DNA from: Phallusia fumigata
Lineage: Eukaryota > Chordata > Ascidiacea > Phlebobranchia > Ascidiidae
Assembly (NCBI GenBank): GCA_008931825.1
Contig: QXVZ01007554.1
Span: forward strand, 1-22,844
Direction: 5' to 3'
Length of the DNA: 22,844 nucleotides
This document shows, one piece after another, positions 16,268 through 22,844 of the stretch. Each line of letters opens with the position of its first letter. The stretch's first letter is position 1. The position numbers and the translations under genes are program-made. The notes below the pieces were generated by a model. It ran no database searches and was not told the DNA's origin. It was given only the letters and a program-made list of their open reading frames with translations.

Positions 16268-16312
16268 CTGTTAGGTATAACGACGTTCAGTTCTAGATGC
16301 AGTAATGGTCTT
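16268..16312 (-). pseudogene. Exon C copy, 45 nt, with stop
   Basis: Acceptor CTTCCAG, donor GTAATT. Nine nt shorter (in frame), reading K-T-I-T-A-S-R-T-E-R-R-Y-T then TAA. Confidence 0.5.
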
Positions 16313-16331
16313 CTGGAAGTGATGCTTCTGG

Positions 16332-16467
16332 AAGGGGGGCGAAAGGGGCCATGGCCCCTCCTAAATTTCGAAATTGTACATTGAAGTAGGCCACCCCTGA
16401 AAAAAAGTTTTACATTAAGTTGGGTTACTTGGCCTCCCTCAAAATTTTGGGCTGGCTACGCCATTGC
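16332..16467 (-). mobile_element. Fragment of a non-autonomous DNA transposon-like element
   Basis: Base composition changes abruptly: G and C runs, a perfect 14-bp palindrome GGGGCCATGGCCCC at 16345-16358, and the end ATGGCGTAGCCAGCCCAAA on the minus strand. Elements with GGCGTAGCCAG ends and GGGGGCC-rich bodies are widespread in marine invertebrates. No matching opposite end or clear target-site duplication is visible, so this is a partial copy. It appears only here and interrupts a D block, whose right half remains at about 16468-16488. Confidence 0.55.
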
Positions 16468-16489
16468 TCTAAACCACCCCTGTTACTCA

Positions 16490-17175
16490 ATATCGCTGTC
16501 GGACATAAATATGTGTCAACTTCAACTTAACTTTAAAAATGTCAATGCATTTCCTAACAAACAATCCAAAAAACATGTCAACCTTAAAAAGGAAAAACAA
16601 ACTGCATAGTATTCAGGCGTAAATAAGAACACAAAATAATGGGGGTGGTGTTCTCCATATTACCATTGCACGTACGCTACGACCCCTACGATATTTTCCA
16701 CATATATCGTTTCAATTTATTACAGTGAAAATACATTAAATACCCGCATTACAGTGGGTCACTAATTTTCTTGGCATTTCGAAACAAAAAGTAAAAGATA
16801 TTTTATCGAATCCAACCAAGCCATTTCTAACACCATACCAATTACAATTTCTATGTCTAAAGCACGATTTAAACCCCACAAACTAACAAATACGGTGACC
16901 TGCAGTCACCTTTGACCGAGCTGCAGCAAACTGGACTATAAACTCTAAACGACTTTTTCCAATGCGGTTTTAGTGATGCGATATATATATTCAACGTTTC
17001 GACGCATTTCCGCTACCACCACGGCATCAGAGCTTGATTTTTACAAACTGAATAGCTACCTAGCAGCATGAGAAAGAGGTCTGTTTTTATAAATCAGTGG
17101 TATAGTTAGCAACGAAAACGCAAATCTGATTCAACTTAAAGCTTACAATCGTTTACTGTATGGTAATGTGCTCGA
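16490..17175. repeat. F remnant and block H, duplicate of 10.33-11.03 kb
   Basis: The F donor (GTTAAG) is at about 16520-16540, then block H follows as at 10400-10870, with the hairpin GGTGACCTGCAGTCACC at about 16894-16910. No exon supported. Confidence 0.5.
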
Positions 17176-17180
17176 CTCAC

Positions 17181-17244
17181 CTGCTAAACACCAAATTGTT
17201 TCTGTCTATTTCAAACACCAGTAGTCCTACAAGCAGTCAGTCTC
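17181..17244 (-). pseudogene. Exon C2 copy with insertion and stops
   Basis: Duplicate of 11032-11095, with the same 9-nt excess and stops. Confidence 0.5.
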
Positions 17245-17371
17245 CTGTCACCAGTGCTGATCGAAGGTTCTGAAGAAAAATGTCACAGAAATAACAAAGC
17301 GAGAATACAAAGCCGTTAATGCATGTCTATTAAAAAATGAGTTTAGGACAAAAAATGCAATTGGCGTACAA

Positions 17372-17403
17372 GGGGCGGTCAACGTGCACCCTGTACCACC
17401 TCC
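17372..17403 (-). repeat. Block D2 palindrome
   Basis: GTGCAC-centred, duplicate of 11222-11253. A F2 block with TTTTGTAG acceptor and GTTAAG donor follows at about 17487-17552. Confidence 0.45.
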
Positions 17404-17625
17404 GCACCAAGTTTATTTGTTGTTTAGTAAACCCTTTTAACTGCGTTTAATTATTTGCATTTTTAGGAATCGATTTAAACTTAACTGTGCAAATGCCGGT
17501 TGTCTGATTCGTAGTACCTTTTTGCTTTTTTCTACATCGCTGTAATATTTGCCTACAAAAACAAACATATGCGGAATTTAAACACACATTTAAGGTAAAA
17601 ATGTTTTTTCTGGTTGTTTGCTTAC

Positions 17626-17730
17626 ATTTGTTATGTTACGCTTTGAAAAATTGTTCCGGATATTTCCATTGCTTGTGCTGCTGCAGGTTTTGCAATCCTT
17701 TGGTATTTCGGAACGGTATTGGACAAAAAT
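17626..17730 (-). pseudogene. Exon A2 copy with 5-nt deletion
   Basis: Acceptor TTTTGTTGCAG and donor GTAAGC intact. Same as 11446-11555 through N-L-Q-Q-H-K-Q-W-K-Y-P-E, then frameshifted by a 5-nt loss. Confidence 0.5.
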
Positions 17731-17920
17731 CTGCAACAAAACTAACAACATAGCTGGTAAGTTCGAGTAGTTAAGCTTAATATTCGGTTTAACATGTCCT
17801 ATGTATTCAAATACAGCAAATGTGTTTAGATTATTAATAAGATATAATAGGGTAGCGATGGTATTATTGCTGCATATTTTAGCGTTAATTCACTGATCTA
17901 GGCTTATTTGCAAAGCTAAA

Positions 17921-18147
17921 CTATTGTACGTTTGAACGATTGTGCGTGGGGATTGCACTGATACTTTTATGTGGACACTTCTGCTGATGCTGACAACCGA
18001 ATAGGCAACGGAACAAGCGTGACATGCAAAATAGTAAGTGCAACATGCAAATTATCACGAAAAATCCGGGAAAACTATTCGGAGCAGCAACAGGAAAGTG
18101 TTCACGAAACTTAGCTTCACGAAAACGCAAGCCTTTACTCGACTCAC
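17921..18147 (-). CDS. B2 and G2 blocks, long open frame, duplicate
   Basis: Duplicate of 11740-11985. Here the C2 exon (18148-18202) is separated from B2 by only about 15 nt, and reading through its GTGAGT donor stays in frame: G-E-S-S-K-G-L-R-F-R-E-A-K-F-R-E-H-F-P then V-A-A-P-N-S, open to a stop at 17921. An unspliced C2-B2 exon is therefore possible in this copy. Confidence 0.4.
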
Positions 18148-18202
18148 CTGCTGAGCACTGGATCGTTTCAAATCCAAGCAGTCTACAAGCAGTGGTGGTC
18201 TC
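18148..18202 (-). CDS. Intact exon C2
   Basis: 55 nt, donor GCAG|GTGAGT; the acceptor is CTGATCACAG. It reads E-T-T-T-A-C-R-L-L-G-F-E-T-I-Q-C-S-A. Confidence 0.5.
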
Positions 18203-18640
18203 CTGTGATCAGTGTTGGTCCATGGTTCTGAAGAATAAAAAAACAAAGCGAGAATACAACGCTATTAGTGATACTTAGCTGTTGAAAAAGAATCGTTTCC
18301 TGGTAATGTGCTCCACACACCTGCTGAACAGTAAATCAATTTTATCAGCTGTCCATTTCAAACACCAGTAGTCCTGAAAGCAATCACGGTGGTGATCAAA
18401 GTTTCTGAAGAAAAAACGGCAGAAATAAGAAAACGAGAAATACAACGCTATTAGTGTTGCGTGGTTATTAAAAAAATGTATTCAGAACAATTAATGCAAT
18501 TGGCGCACCATGGGCGGTCGGGCACTCTTTACCACCTCCGTATTAAGTTTACTTTGTTATTCTTTCTCTGTCGTAGTAATACTTGTTTACAAAGCAGAAT
18601 TTAAACACAGACTTAACATAAAAAGTATTTTATTGTTGTT
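18203..18640 (-). repeat. Degraded class 2 C2, D2 and F2
   Basis: A second, badly diverged C2 lies at about 18319-18390; D2 at 18511-18540 has lost its GTGCAC centre; F2 is truncated to its acceptor side (about 18560-18600). No open exon. Confidence 0.4.
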
Positions 18641-18647
18641 TGCTTAC

Positions 18648-18758
18648 AATTGTTGTGTGATGCTTTGAAAAACGTTCATGTTCCGGATACCGCCATTACT
18701 TTGGCTGCTGGAGGTTTTGCAATCCGTTTGATATTTCGGAACAGTGTTGGAAAAAAAT
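18648..18758 (-). pseudogene. Exon A2 copy with stop at the conserved tryptophan region
   Basis: 111 nt, acceptor TTTTGTTGCAG, donor GTAAGC. In phase 0 it reads S-E-I-S-N-G-L-Q-N-L-Q-Q-P-K and then TAA, where open copies have CAA TGG. Confidence 0.5.
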
Positions 18759-18999
18759 CTGCAACAAAACTAACAACATAGCTTGTAAGTTCGAGTAGTT
18801 AAGCTTAATATTCGGTTTAGGATTTCATATGCATTCAAATGCAGCAAATGTGTTTAAGGTTATTAATAAGATATAATGGTGTAGCGATGGTATACTTGCT
18901 GCATATTTTTGCGTAAATGCACTGATCACGGCTTACTTGCGAAGCTGAACTACTATTAGTTGGAAAGATTGTACTTGGGCTATTCGTTAATATTTTGAT

Positions 19000-19158
19000 G
19001 TGGACACTTCTTCTGATGCTGACAACCGAATATTCAACGGAACATACGTGACATGCAAAATAGTAAGTGAAGCATGCAAATCATTACGAAAAACCCAGGC
19101 TCACTATTCGGAGCAGCAACAGGAAAGTGTCCACGAATCTTTGTTTTACGCGATCGCA
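19000..19158 (-). CDS. B2 motif and G2 block
   Basis: B2 (19098-19158) reads S-R-K-T-K-I-R-G-H-F-P-V-A-A-P-N-S-E-P-G on the minus strand, followed by a possible donor CTGG|GTTTTT. G2 (19000-19070) is also open on the plus strand as M-D-T-S-S-D-A-D-N-R, then G-T-Y-V-T-C-K. The strand of G2 coding, if any, is unresolved. Confidence 0.35.
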
Positions 19159-19403
19159 ATGTTTTTTACATTTAATCACCTCTATATTAAGTTTATTTCG
19201 TTGTTTCGTCAAAAATTTAAGTTGCTTTCAAATGGTTGCATTATAAGAAATTAATTTTAACTTAACTCTGTAAATGCGGGTTGTCTGTTCCTAGTCCCCT
19301 TTGTTTCTTTCTCCCTCGTACTAATACTTTCTACATAAACAACGATATGCAGAATTTAAACACACACTTAACCCACAAACGAGTTTTACGGTTGTTTGCT
19401 TAC

Positions 19404-19514
19404 GTTTGGCGTGTGACGCTGCGAATAAGGTTCATGTTCCGGATACCTCCATTGCATTTGCTGCTGCAGGTTTTGCAATCTATTTGATATTTCAGAACAG
19501 CGTTGGACAGACAT
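19404..19514 (-). CDS. Intact exon A2, 111 nt, phase 0-0
   Basis: Best class 2 A exon: acceptor TTTTGTTGCAG, donor AAAC|GTAAGC. 37 codons: M-S-V-Q-R-C-S-E-I-S-N-R-L-Q-N-L-Q-Q-Q-M, then Q-W-R-Y-P-E-H-E-P-Y-S-Q-R-H-T-P-N. It aligns with class 1 A (N-L-H-L-Q-K-Q-W-R and the terminal P-N). It is glutamine-rich and could form a short helix. Entry phase is 0 here against 1 in class 1, so the exon before it must differ. Confidence 0.5.
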
Positions 19515-19677
19515 CTGCAACAAAACTAACAACACAGCTTGTAAGTTTGAGTAATTATAGCGTTAGTTCACTAATCTAGGGTTACCTGCGAAACTAAACA
19601 ACAGTAAGTTTGAAAGAATATTCAAACACAAACACACACTTAGAGTTGTAAAAAGTATTTTACTGTTGTTTGCTTAC

Positions 19678-19787
19678 ATTTGTGGTGCTATGCTTCGAAA
19701 AAATTCATTTCGCGGATACCTCCATTGCTTTTGCTGCTGGAGGTTTTGCAATCTATTCGATATTTCGGAACGGTTTTCTACAGAAAT
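19678..19787 (-). CDS. Exon A2 copy, open, altered end phase
   Basis: 110 nt, acceptor TTTGTTTCAG, donor GTAAGC. It reads I-S-V-E-N-R-S-E-I-S-N-R-L-Q-N-L-Q-Q-Q-K then Q-W-R-Y-P-R-N-E-F. Open, but a one-base loss makes it end in phase 2. It lies only about 160 bp from the A2 at 19404, so this is a local A2 duplication without the rest of the unit. Confidence 0.45.
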
Positions 19788-20016
19788 CTGAAACAAAACT
19801 AAAAACACAGCTTTTAAGTTCAAGTAATTAGGCCTATCATTAGGTAAAATATTCAAATACAGCAAATGTGTTTGAGGTTATTAATGAGATATAATAGTGT
19901 GGCGATGGCATTTTTAGTGCACATTTTAGCGTTAATTCACTGATCTAGGCTTACTTGCGAAACTAAACTATTTATGTTCAAACGATTATGCTTGGAAAAT
20001 TCGTTCATTATTTCGT

Positions 20017-20174
20017 GTGGACACTTCTGCCGATGCTGACAACCGAACAGTCAACGGAACATACGTGACATGCAAAACAGTAAGTGCAACATGCAAATCA
20101 TCACGACAAACCCGGGCTCCTATTCGGAGCAGCAACAGAAAACTGTCCACGATACTTAGTTCTACGGAAACTCA
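20017..20174 (-). CDS. B2 motif and G2 block
   Basis: B2 at 20114-20174 reads F-R-R-T-K-Y-R-G-Q-F-S-V-A-A-P-N-R-S-P-G on the minus strand, with possible donor CCGG|GTTTGT. G2 at 20017-20080 is open on the plus strand (M-D-T-S-A-D-A-D-N-R). Confidence 0.35.
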
Positions 20175-20418
20175 AGTTTTTTTTAACTTTAACCACTTCC
20201 GTTTTAAGTTTATTTCGTTGTTTAATAAACCCTTTATACTGTGTTTGTTTAGTTGCATTTTTAGAAACTGATTTTAACTTAACTTTGTAAATGCCGGCTG
20301 TCTGAATCGTAGTCCCTTTGTTTTTTTCTCCGTCGCAGTAATACTCGTCTACAAAACAACGATATGCAGAATTTAAACACATACTCAACGTCAAAACTGT
20401 TTCTTGTTATTTGCTTAC

Positions 20419-20529
20419 ATTTGTTATGTGATGCTTCGAAAAACGTTCATGTCTCGGATACCGTCATTGCTTGTGCTGCTGCAAGGTTTGCAATCCATTC
20501 GAAATTTCGTAAAGTCGTTCGATACAAAT
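20419..20529 (-). pseudogene. Exon A2 copy with TGG-to-TGA stop
   Basis: 111 nt with intact splice sites; reads I-E-R-L-Y-E-I-S-N-G-L-Q-T-L-Q-Q-H-K-Q then TGA at the conserved tryptophan. Confidence 0.5.
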
Positions 20530-20645
20530 CTGCAACAAAACTAACAACACAGCTTGTAAGCTTGGAGTAATTAGGCCTAATGTTCGGTACAAGATTTAAT
20601 ATGTATTCAAATGTAGCAAATGTGTTTGAGGTTATAAATAAGACC

Positions 20646-20702
20646 TGCGCACTATTCGGAGCAGCAACAGGAAAGTGTCCACGAAACTTAGCCACACGAA
20701 AA
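20646..20702 (-). CDS. B2 motif with GCAG|GTCTTA donor
   Basis: Reads F-R-V-A-K-F-R-G-H-F-P-V-A-A-P-N-S-A-Q. The G2 block is deleted here: the sequence runs from the spacer straight into B2, and the new junction creates CGCAG|GTCTTA. Confidence 0.4.
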
Positions 20703-20758
20703 CACAAGTATTTTACTTCTAGGTTACAATCGTTTACTGGTAATTGTGGTCGACTCAC

Positions 20759-20813
20759 CTTCAGAGCACTGAATCGTTTCAAATCCAAGCGGTTCACAAG
20801 CATTGACGGTTTC
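20759..20813 (-). CDS. Intact exon C2
   Basis: 55 nt, acceptor CTGGTCACAG, donor GAAG|GTGAGT. It reads E-T-V-N-A-C-E-P-L-G-F-E-T-I-Q-C-S-E, with C-E in place of C-R. Confidence 0.5.
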
Positions 20814-20943
20814 CTGTGACCAGTGCTGGTCCAAGGTTCTGAAGAATAAAATAACAAAAATAATAAAGCGAGAATACAACGCTAATAGTGATGCATAGCT
20901 AATAAAAAATTTGTTTAGGACTACCAATGTAGATGGCGTACAA

Positions 20944-20975
20944 GGGGCGGTCAGCGTGCACTCTGTGCCACCTCC
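20944..20975 (-). repeat. Block D2 palindrome
   Basis: GTGCAC-centred. Immediately after it on the plus strand the unit jumps to the class 2 spacer at 20985; F2 and A2 are deleted. Confidence 0.45.
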
Positions 20976-21109
20976 GTATTAGACATAATGGTGTAGCGAT
21001 AGTATTCTTGCAGCATATTTTAGCGTTAATGCACTGATCATGGCTTACTTGCGAAGCTAAACTGCTACTAGTTTGAAAGATTATGCTTGGGAGACGAGTT
21101 GATATTTTG

Positions 21110-21267
21110 ATGTGGACACTTCTGCCAATGCTGACAACCGAACAGTCAACGGAACATACGTGACATGCAAAATAGTAAGTGCAACATGCAAATTAATACG
21201 AAAAATCCATGCTCACTATTCGGAGCAGCAACAGGAAAGTGTCCACGAAACTTAGTCATACGAAAAC
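21110..21267 (-). CDS. B2 motif and G2 block
   Basis: B2 at 21214-21267 reads F-R-M-T-K-F-R-G-H-F-P-V-A-A-P-N-S-E-H. A stop follows inside G2 in this frame. G2 is open on the plus strand as V-D-T-S-A-N-A-D-N-R. Confidence 0.35.
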
Positions 21268-21331
21268 CCAACTCTTACTTTTAGGTTAACATAAAGCTTA
21301 CAATCGTTTACTGGTAATGTGGTCGACTCAC

Positions 21332-21386
21332 CTTCAGAGCACTGAATCGTTTCAAATCCAAGCAGTTCACAAGCATTGGCGCCCTC
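21332..21386 (-). CDS. Intact exon C2
   Basis: 55 nt, acceptor CTAGTCACAG, donor GAAG|GTGAGT; reads E-G-A-N-A-C-E-L-L-G-F-E-T-I-Q-C-S-E. Confidence 0.5.
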
Positions 21387-21513
21387 CTGTGACTAGTGCT
21401 GGTCCAAGGTTCTGAAAAAAATATAGCAGAAACAACAAAGCGAGAATACGACGCTATAGTGATGCATAGCTATTAATAAATGTTTTTAGGACAAACAATG
21501 CAATTAGCATGCA

Positions 21514-21545
21514 AGGGGCGGTCAGCGTGCACTCTGTACCACCTC
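21514..21545 (-). repeat. Block D2 palindrome
   Basis: Well-preserved D2 with GTGCAC centre and acceptor-like sequence ACTTAATACGGAG. Confidence 0.45.
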
Positions 21546-21629
21546 CGTATTAAGTTTACTTCGTTGTTCAGCTAAAAATTCAAACTGCGTTTAATTCGTT
21601 GCATTTTAGGAAATTCATTTTAACTTAAC

Positions 21630-21695
21630 TGTATAAATGCCGGTTGTCTGATTCGTAGCCTGTTTTGTATCTTTCTCCGTCGCAATAATACTTGT
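21630..21695 (-). CDS. Open block F2
   Basis: 66 nt between TTTTTTGTAG acceptor and TACA|GTTAAG donor. It reads D-K-Y-Y-C-D-G-E-R-Y-K-T-G-Y-E-S-D-N-R-H then L-Y-S across the junction. C-D-G and N-R-x-x-L align with Q-D-G and N-R-S-N-L in class 1 F. Confidence 0.4.
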
Positions 21696-21770
21696 CTACA
21701 AAAAAACAACGATATCCACAGTTCAAACACACACTTAACGTAAAAAAATATTTTCTTGTTGTTTGGTTAC

Positions 21771-21866
21771 ATTTGTTGTGTGATGCTTGTTCGTATCTCG
21801 TCATTACTTGTGCTGTTGCAGGTTTTTCAATCAACTCGATATTTCGGAACGGTGTCGGACAGAAAT
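21771..21866 (-). pseudogene. Exon A2 copy, truncated, acceptor lost
   Basis: 96 nt; the acceptor GCAG has become GCCG, the donor is GTAACC, and a TGA lies after S-E-I-S-S. Confidence 0.5.
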
Positions 21867-22028
21867 CGGCAACAAAACTAACAACACAGCTTGTAAGTTC
21901 CTGTCCATTCAAATACAGTAAAAGTGTTTAGTAATGAGGTATAATAGTGCTGCGATGGTATTCTTTCTGCATATTTCAGTGTTAATTCATTGATCTAGGC
22001 TTATTTGCGAAACTAAACTAGCATAAGT

Positions 22029-22175
22029 TTAAACGAGTGTGCTAGGGTAACACGTTAATGTTTTAATGATGACACTTCTGCCGAAGCTGACAACCAAATA
22101 GTCAACGGAACATACGTGACATGCAAAATAGTGCAAAGCGCAAAAACATATCGAAATGGCCAAATAGTGTTCACC
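22029..22175 (-). CDS. Chimeric P/G2 open frame, copy 2
   Basis: With an intact acceptor (AAGCAG|GGTGAAC) this copy reads 48 codons in phase 0: G-E-H-Y-L-A-I-S-I-C-F-C-A-L-H-Y-F then A-C-H-V-C-S-V-D-Y-L-V-V-S-F-G-R-S to a TAA. It lies just downstream, on the minus strand, of the open exon C at 22278-22331 and is in phase with it, so C plus this frame could form a terminal coding segment. The copy at 13324 shares the junction and about two thirds of residues. Confidence 0.4.
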   Translation of the reverse strand, partial: GEHYLAISICFCALHYFACHVCSVDYLVVSFGRSVIIKTLTCYPSTLV

Positions 22176-22277
22176 CTGCTTAGCCTTCAGCAACCGAATT
22201 TTGAAAGAGAAATTCATGTCAAACGAACTTAAGCGGGACAGATTAAACCGGCAATGTGCTTGACTACAGTTAATTAC

Positions 22278-22331
22278 CTGTTGGGCAATACGACGTCCGA
22301 TCCAAGCAGTTCTATATCCAATAATTGTCAT
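22278..22331 (-). CDS. Intact exon C (class 1)
   Basis: 54 nt, acceptor GCTTACAG, donor GTAATT; reads M-T-I-I-G-Y-R-T-A-W-I-G-R-R-I-A-Q-Q. This is the undeleted relative of the 53-nt copies at 1, 2188 and 3128. Confidence 0.5.
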
Positions 22332-22439
22332 CTGTAAGCGATGTTGATTTGAATTTCTTGTAAAAAACGCAGAAATGTCAACATAAAAAAACGATCGCTG
22401 TATTTAATTATGCATCGAAGTTATCGAAATTTGATGGTG

Positions 22440-22844
22440 CAAAAACATAAAGATGCCTACTATTATAGGGACAGAATCTACCCCCTGTAAGTTTGTCATT
22501 GCACACATTGTAGTGTGGTTTACCATATACAGACATTCTGAAAACACGATTAATAATGAAGATTTAATACAGAAATTTTTGTGTAATTTGACACAATTTA
22601 GGGGAATAGTTAGGTAACTGCTGGGGCTATAGGGAAAAATGCAGCATTGCTGATACTACAATGGCCGAACCTTAAACACAAAAATACATCCCAATCAGAA
22701 ATTGGGTAAAAGGTGACCCACTAGAGGGAGCCACAAGTCGACCTCTAGGGCATAATGTTCGCCCAGTTAAGTGGTTCAACTGGAACAATCGGTTCATATT
22801 CTTTTGAACCTTATAATACCATTTTCATTTATGTAACCCTACGG
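22440..22844. repeat. Block J, third copy, to window end
   Basis: Matches 14950-15340. The D and F blocks expected after the C exon are missing; the sequence goes straight from the class 1 spacer to block J. No exon supported. Confidence 0.5.

Larger units (their letters stand above)
1..22844 (-). repeat. Nested array of diverged exon-bearing repeat units
   Basis: The same short blocks recur in the same order and orientation across the window. In class 1 the minus-strand order is F, D, C, P, B, A, E; in class 2 it is F2, D2, C2, B2, G2, A2. Blocks end in splice-like signals on the minus strand only: GTAAGT or GTAAGC after A, GTAATT after C and B, GTGAGT after C2, GTTAAG after F. Acceptors are preceded by pyrimidine-rich DNA and CAG or TAG. 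Copies differ by substitutions and small indels, so the duplications are of several ages. The likeliest reading is part of a large gene (or a decayed relative) grown by repeated exon-cassette duplication. A satellite with exon-like sequence by chance is less likely because phases agree between neighbouring blocks. Protein family not recognised. Confidence 0.75.

Noticed and set aside
16981..16990. Short AT dinucleotide run
   Set aside because: Too short to be informative; absent as such from the 10.79-kb paralogue but consistent with ordinary slippage.
1..22844. CRISPR-like array
   Set aside because: Repeats are long, diverged, irregularly spaced and carry eukaryotic splice signals; no short identical repeats with unique spacers.
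1..22844. tRNA, rRNA or snRNA genes
   Set aside because: No A/B box pairs with cloverleaf potential or rRNA signatures noticed; the palindromes D and P lack tRNA features.
1..22844. Retrotransposon or autonomous transposon proteins
   Set aside because: No frame shows reverse transcriptase, integrase or transposase motifs; open frames are all about 175 codons or less and mostly exon-sized.

Overview
This is AT-rich animal-type genomic DNA (roughly 37% GC by eye), almost certainly from an invertebrate. There is no bacterial gene organisation: no long ORF, operon, ribosome binding site, tRNA or rRNA. Exon-sized open stretches are instead flanked by good eukaryotic splice signals (GTAAGT donors; pyrimidine-rich tracts ending in CAG). 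One foreign insert near 16.33-16.47 kb resembles the 'GGCGTAGCCAG' non-autonomous DNA-transposon fragments common in marine invertebrates. I cannot name the species, and I recognise no encoded protein.

Nearly the whole window is a nested, diverged array of exon-bearing repeat units. Everything recognisably coding lies on the minus strand. Two related unit classes exist. Class 1 (about 1-10.4 kb and 13.4-16.5 kb, plus the end) holds, in minus-strand order, blocks F, D, C, P, B, A, E. Class 2 (about 10.9-13.4 kb and 17.1-22.1 kb) holds F2, D2, C2, B2, G2, A2. Block letters are mine.

The best evidence that these are exons is phase. In well-preserved copies C is 54 nt (phase 0 to 0), P is 50 nt (0 to 2), B is 107 nt (2 to 1) and A is 119 nt (1 to 0). 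Together they form a 330-nt, 110-codon cassette that could repeat without breaking frame. A second cassette has B and A fused into one 117-nt phase 0-0 exon, and both P splice sites are missing there, so C to BA also stays in frame. Many other copies carry stops, indels or lost splice sites, so the array mixes plausible exons with pseudo-exons. No first or last exon, promoter or poly(A) site can be assigned, and no single locus shows all four C-P-B-A exons intact side by side.

Higher-order duplications overlie this: about 0.9-1.85 kb matches 4.14-5.1 kb; 10.33-12.06 kb matches 16.5-18.24 kb; 13.32-13.69 kb matches 22.03-22.39 kb; and a block at 8.8 kb recurs at 15.05 and 22.55 kb. Three single N bases mark assembly joins, two of them flanked by near-identical duplications that are probably artefacts.

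The oddest signals are two otherwise unrelated 32-bp imperfect palindromes, both centred on GTGCAC, sitting at the start of blocks P and D in nearly every unit. Some arm changes preserve pairing, in two copies at the cost of a stop codon.
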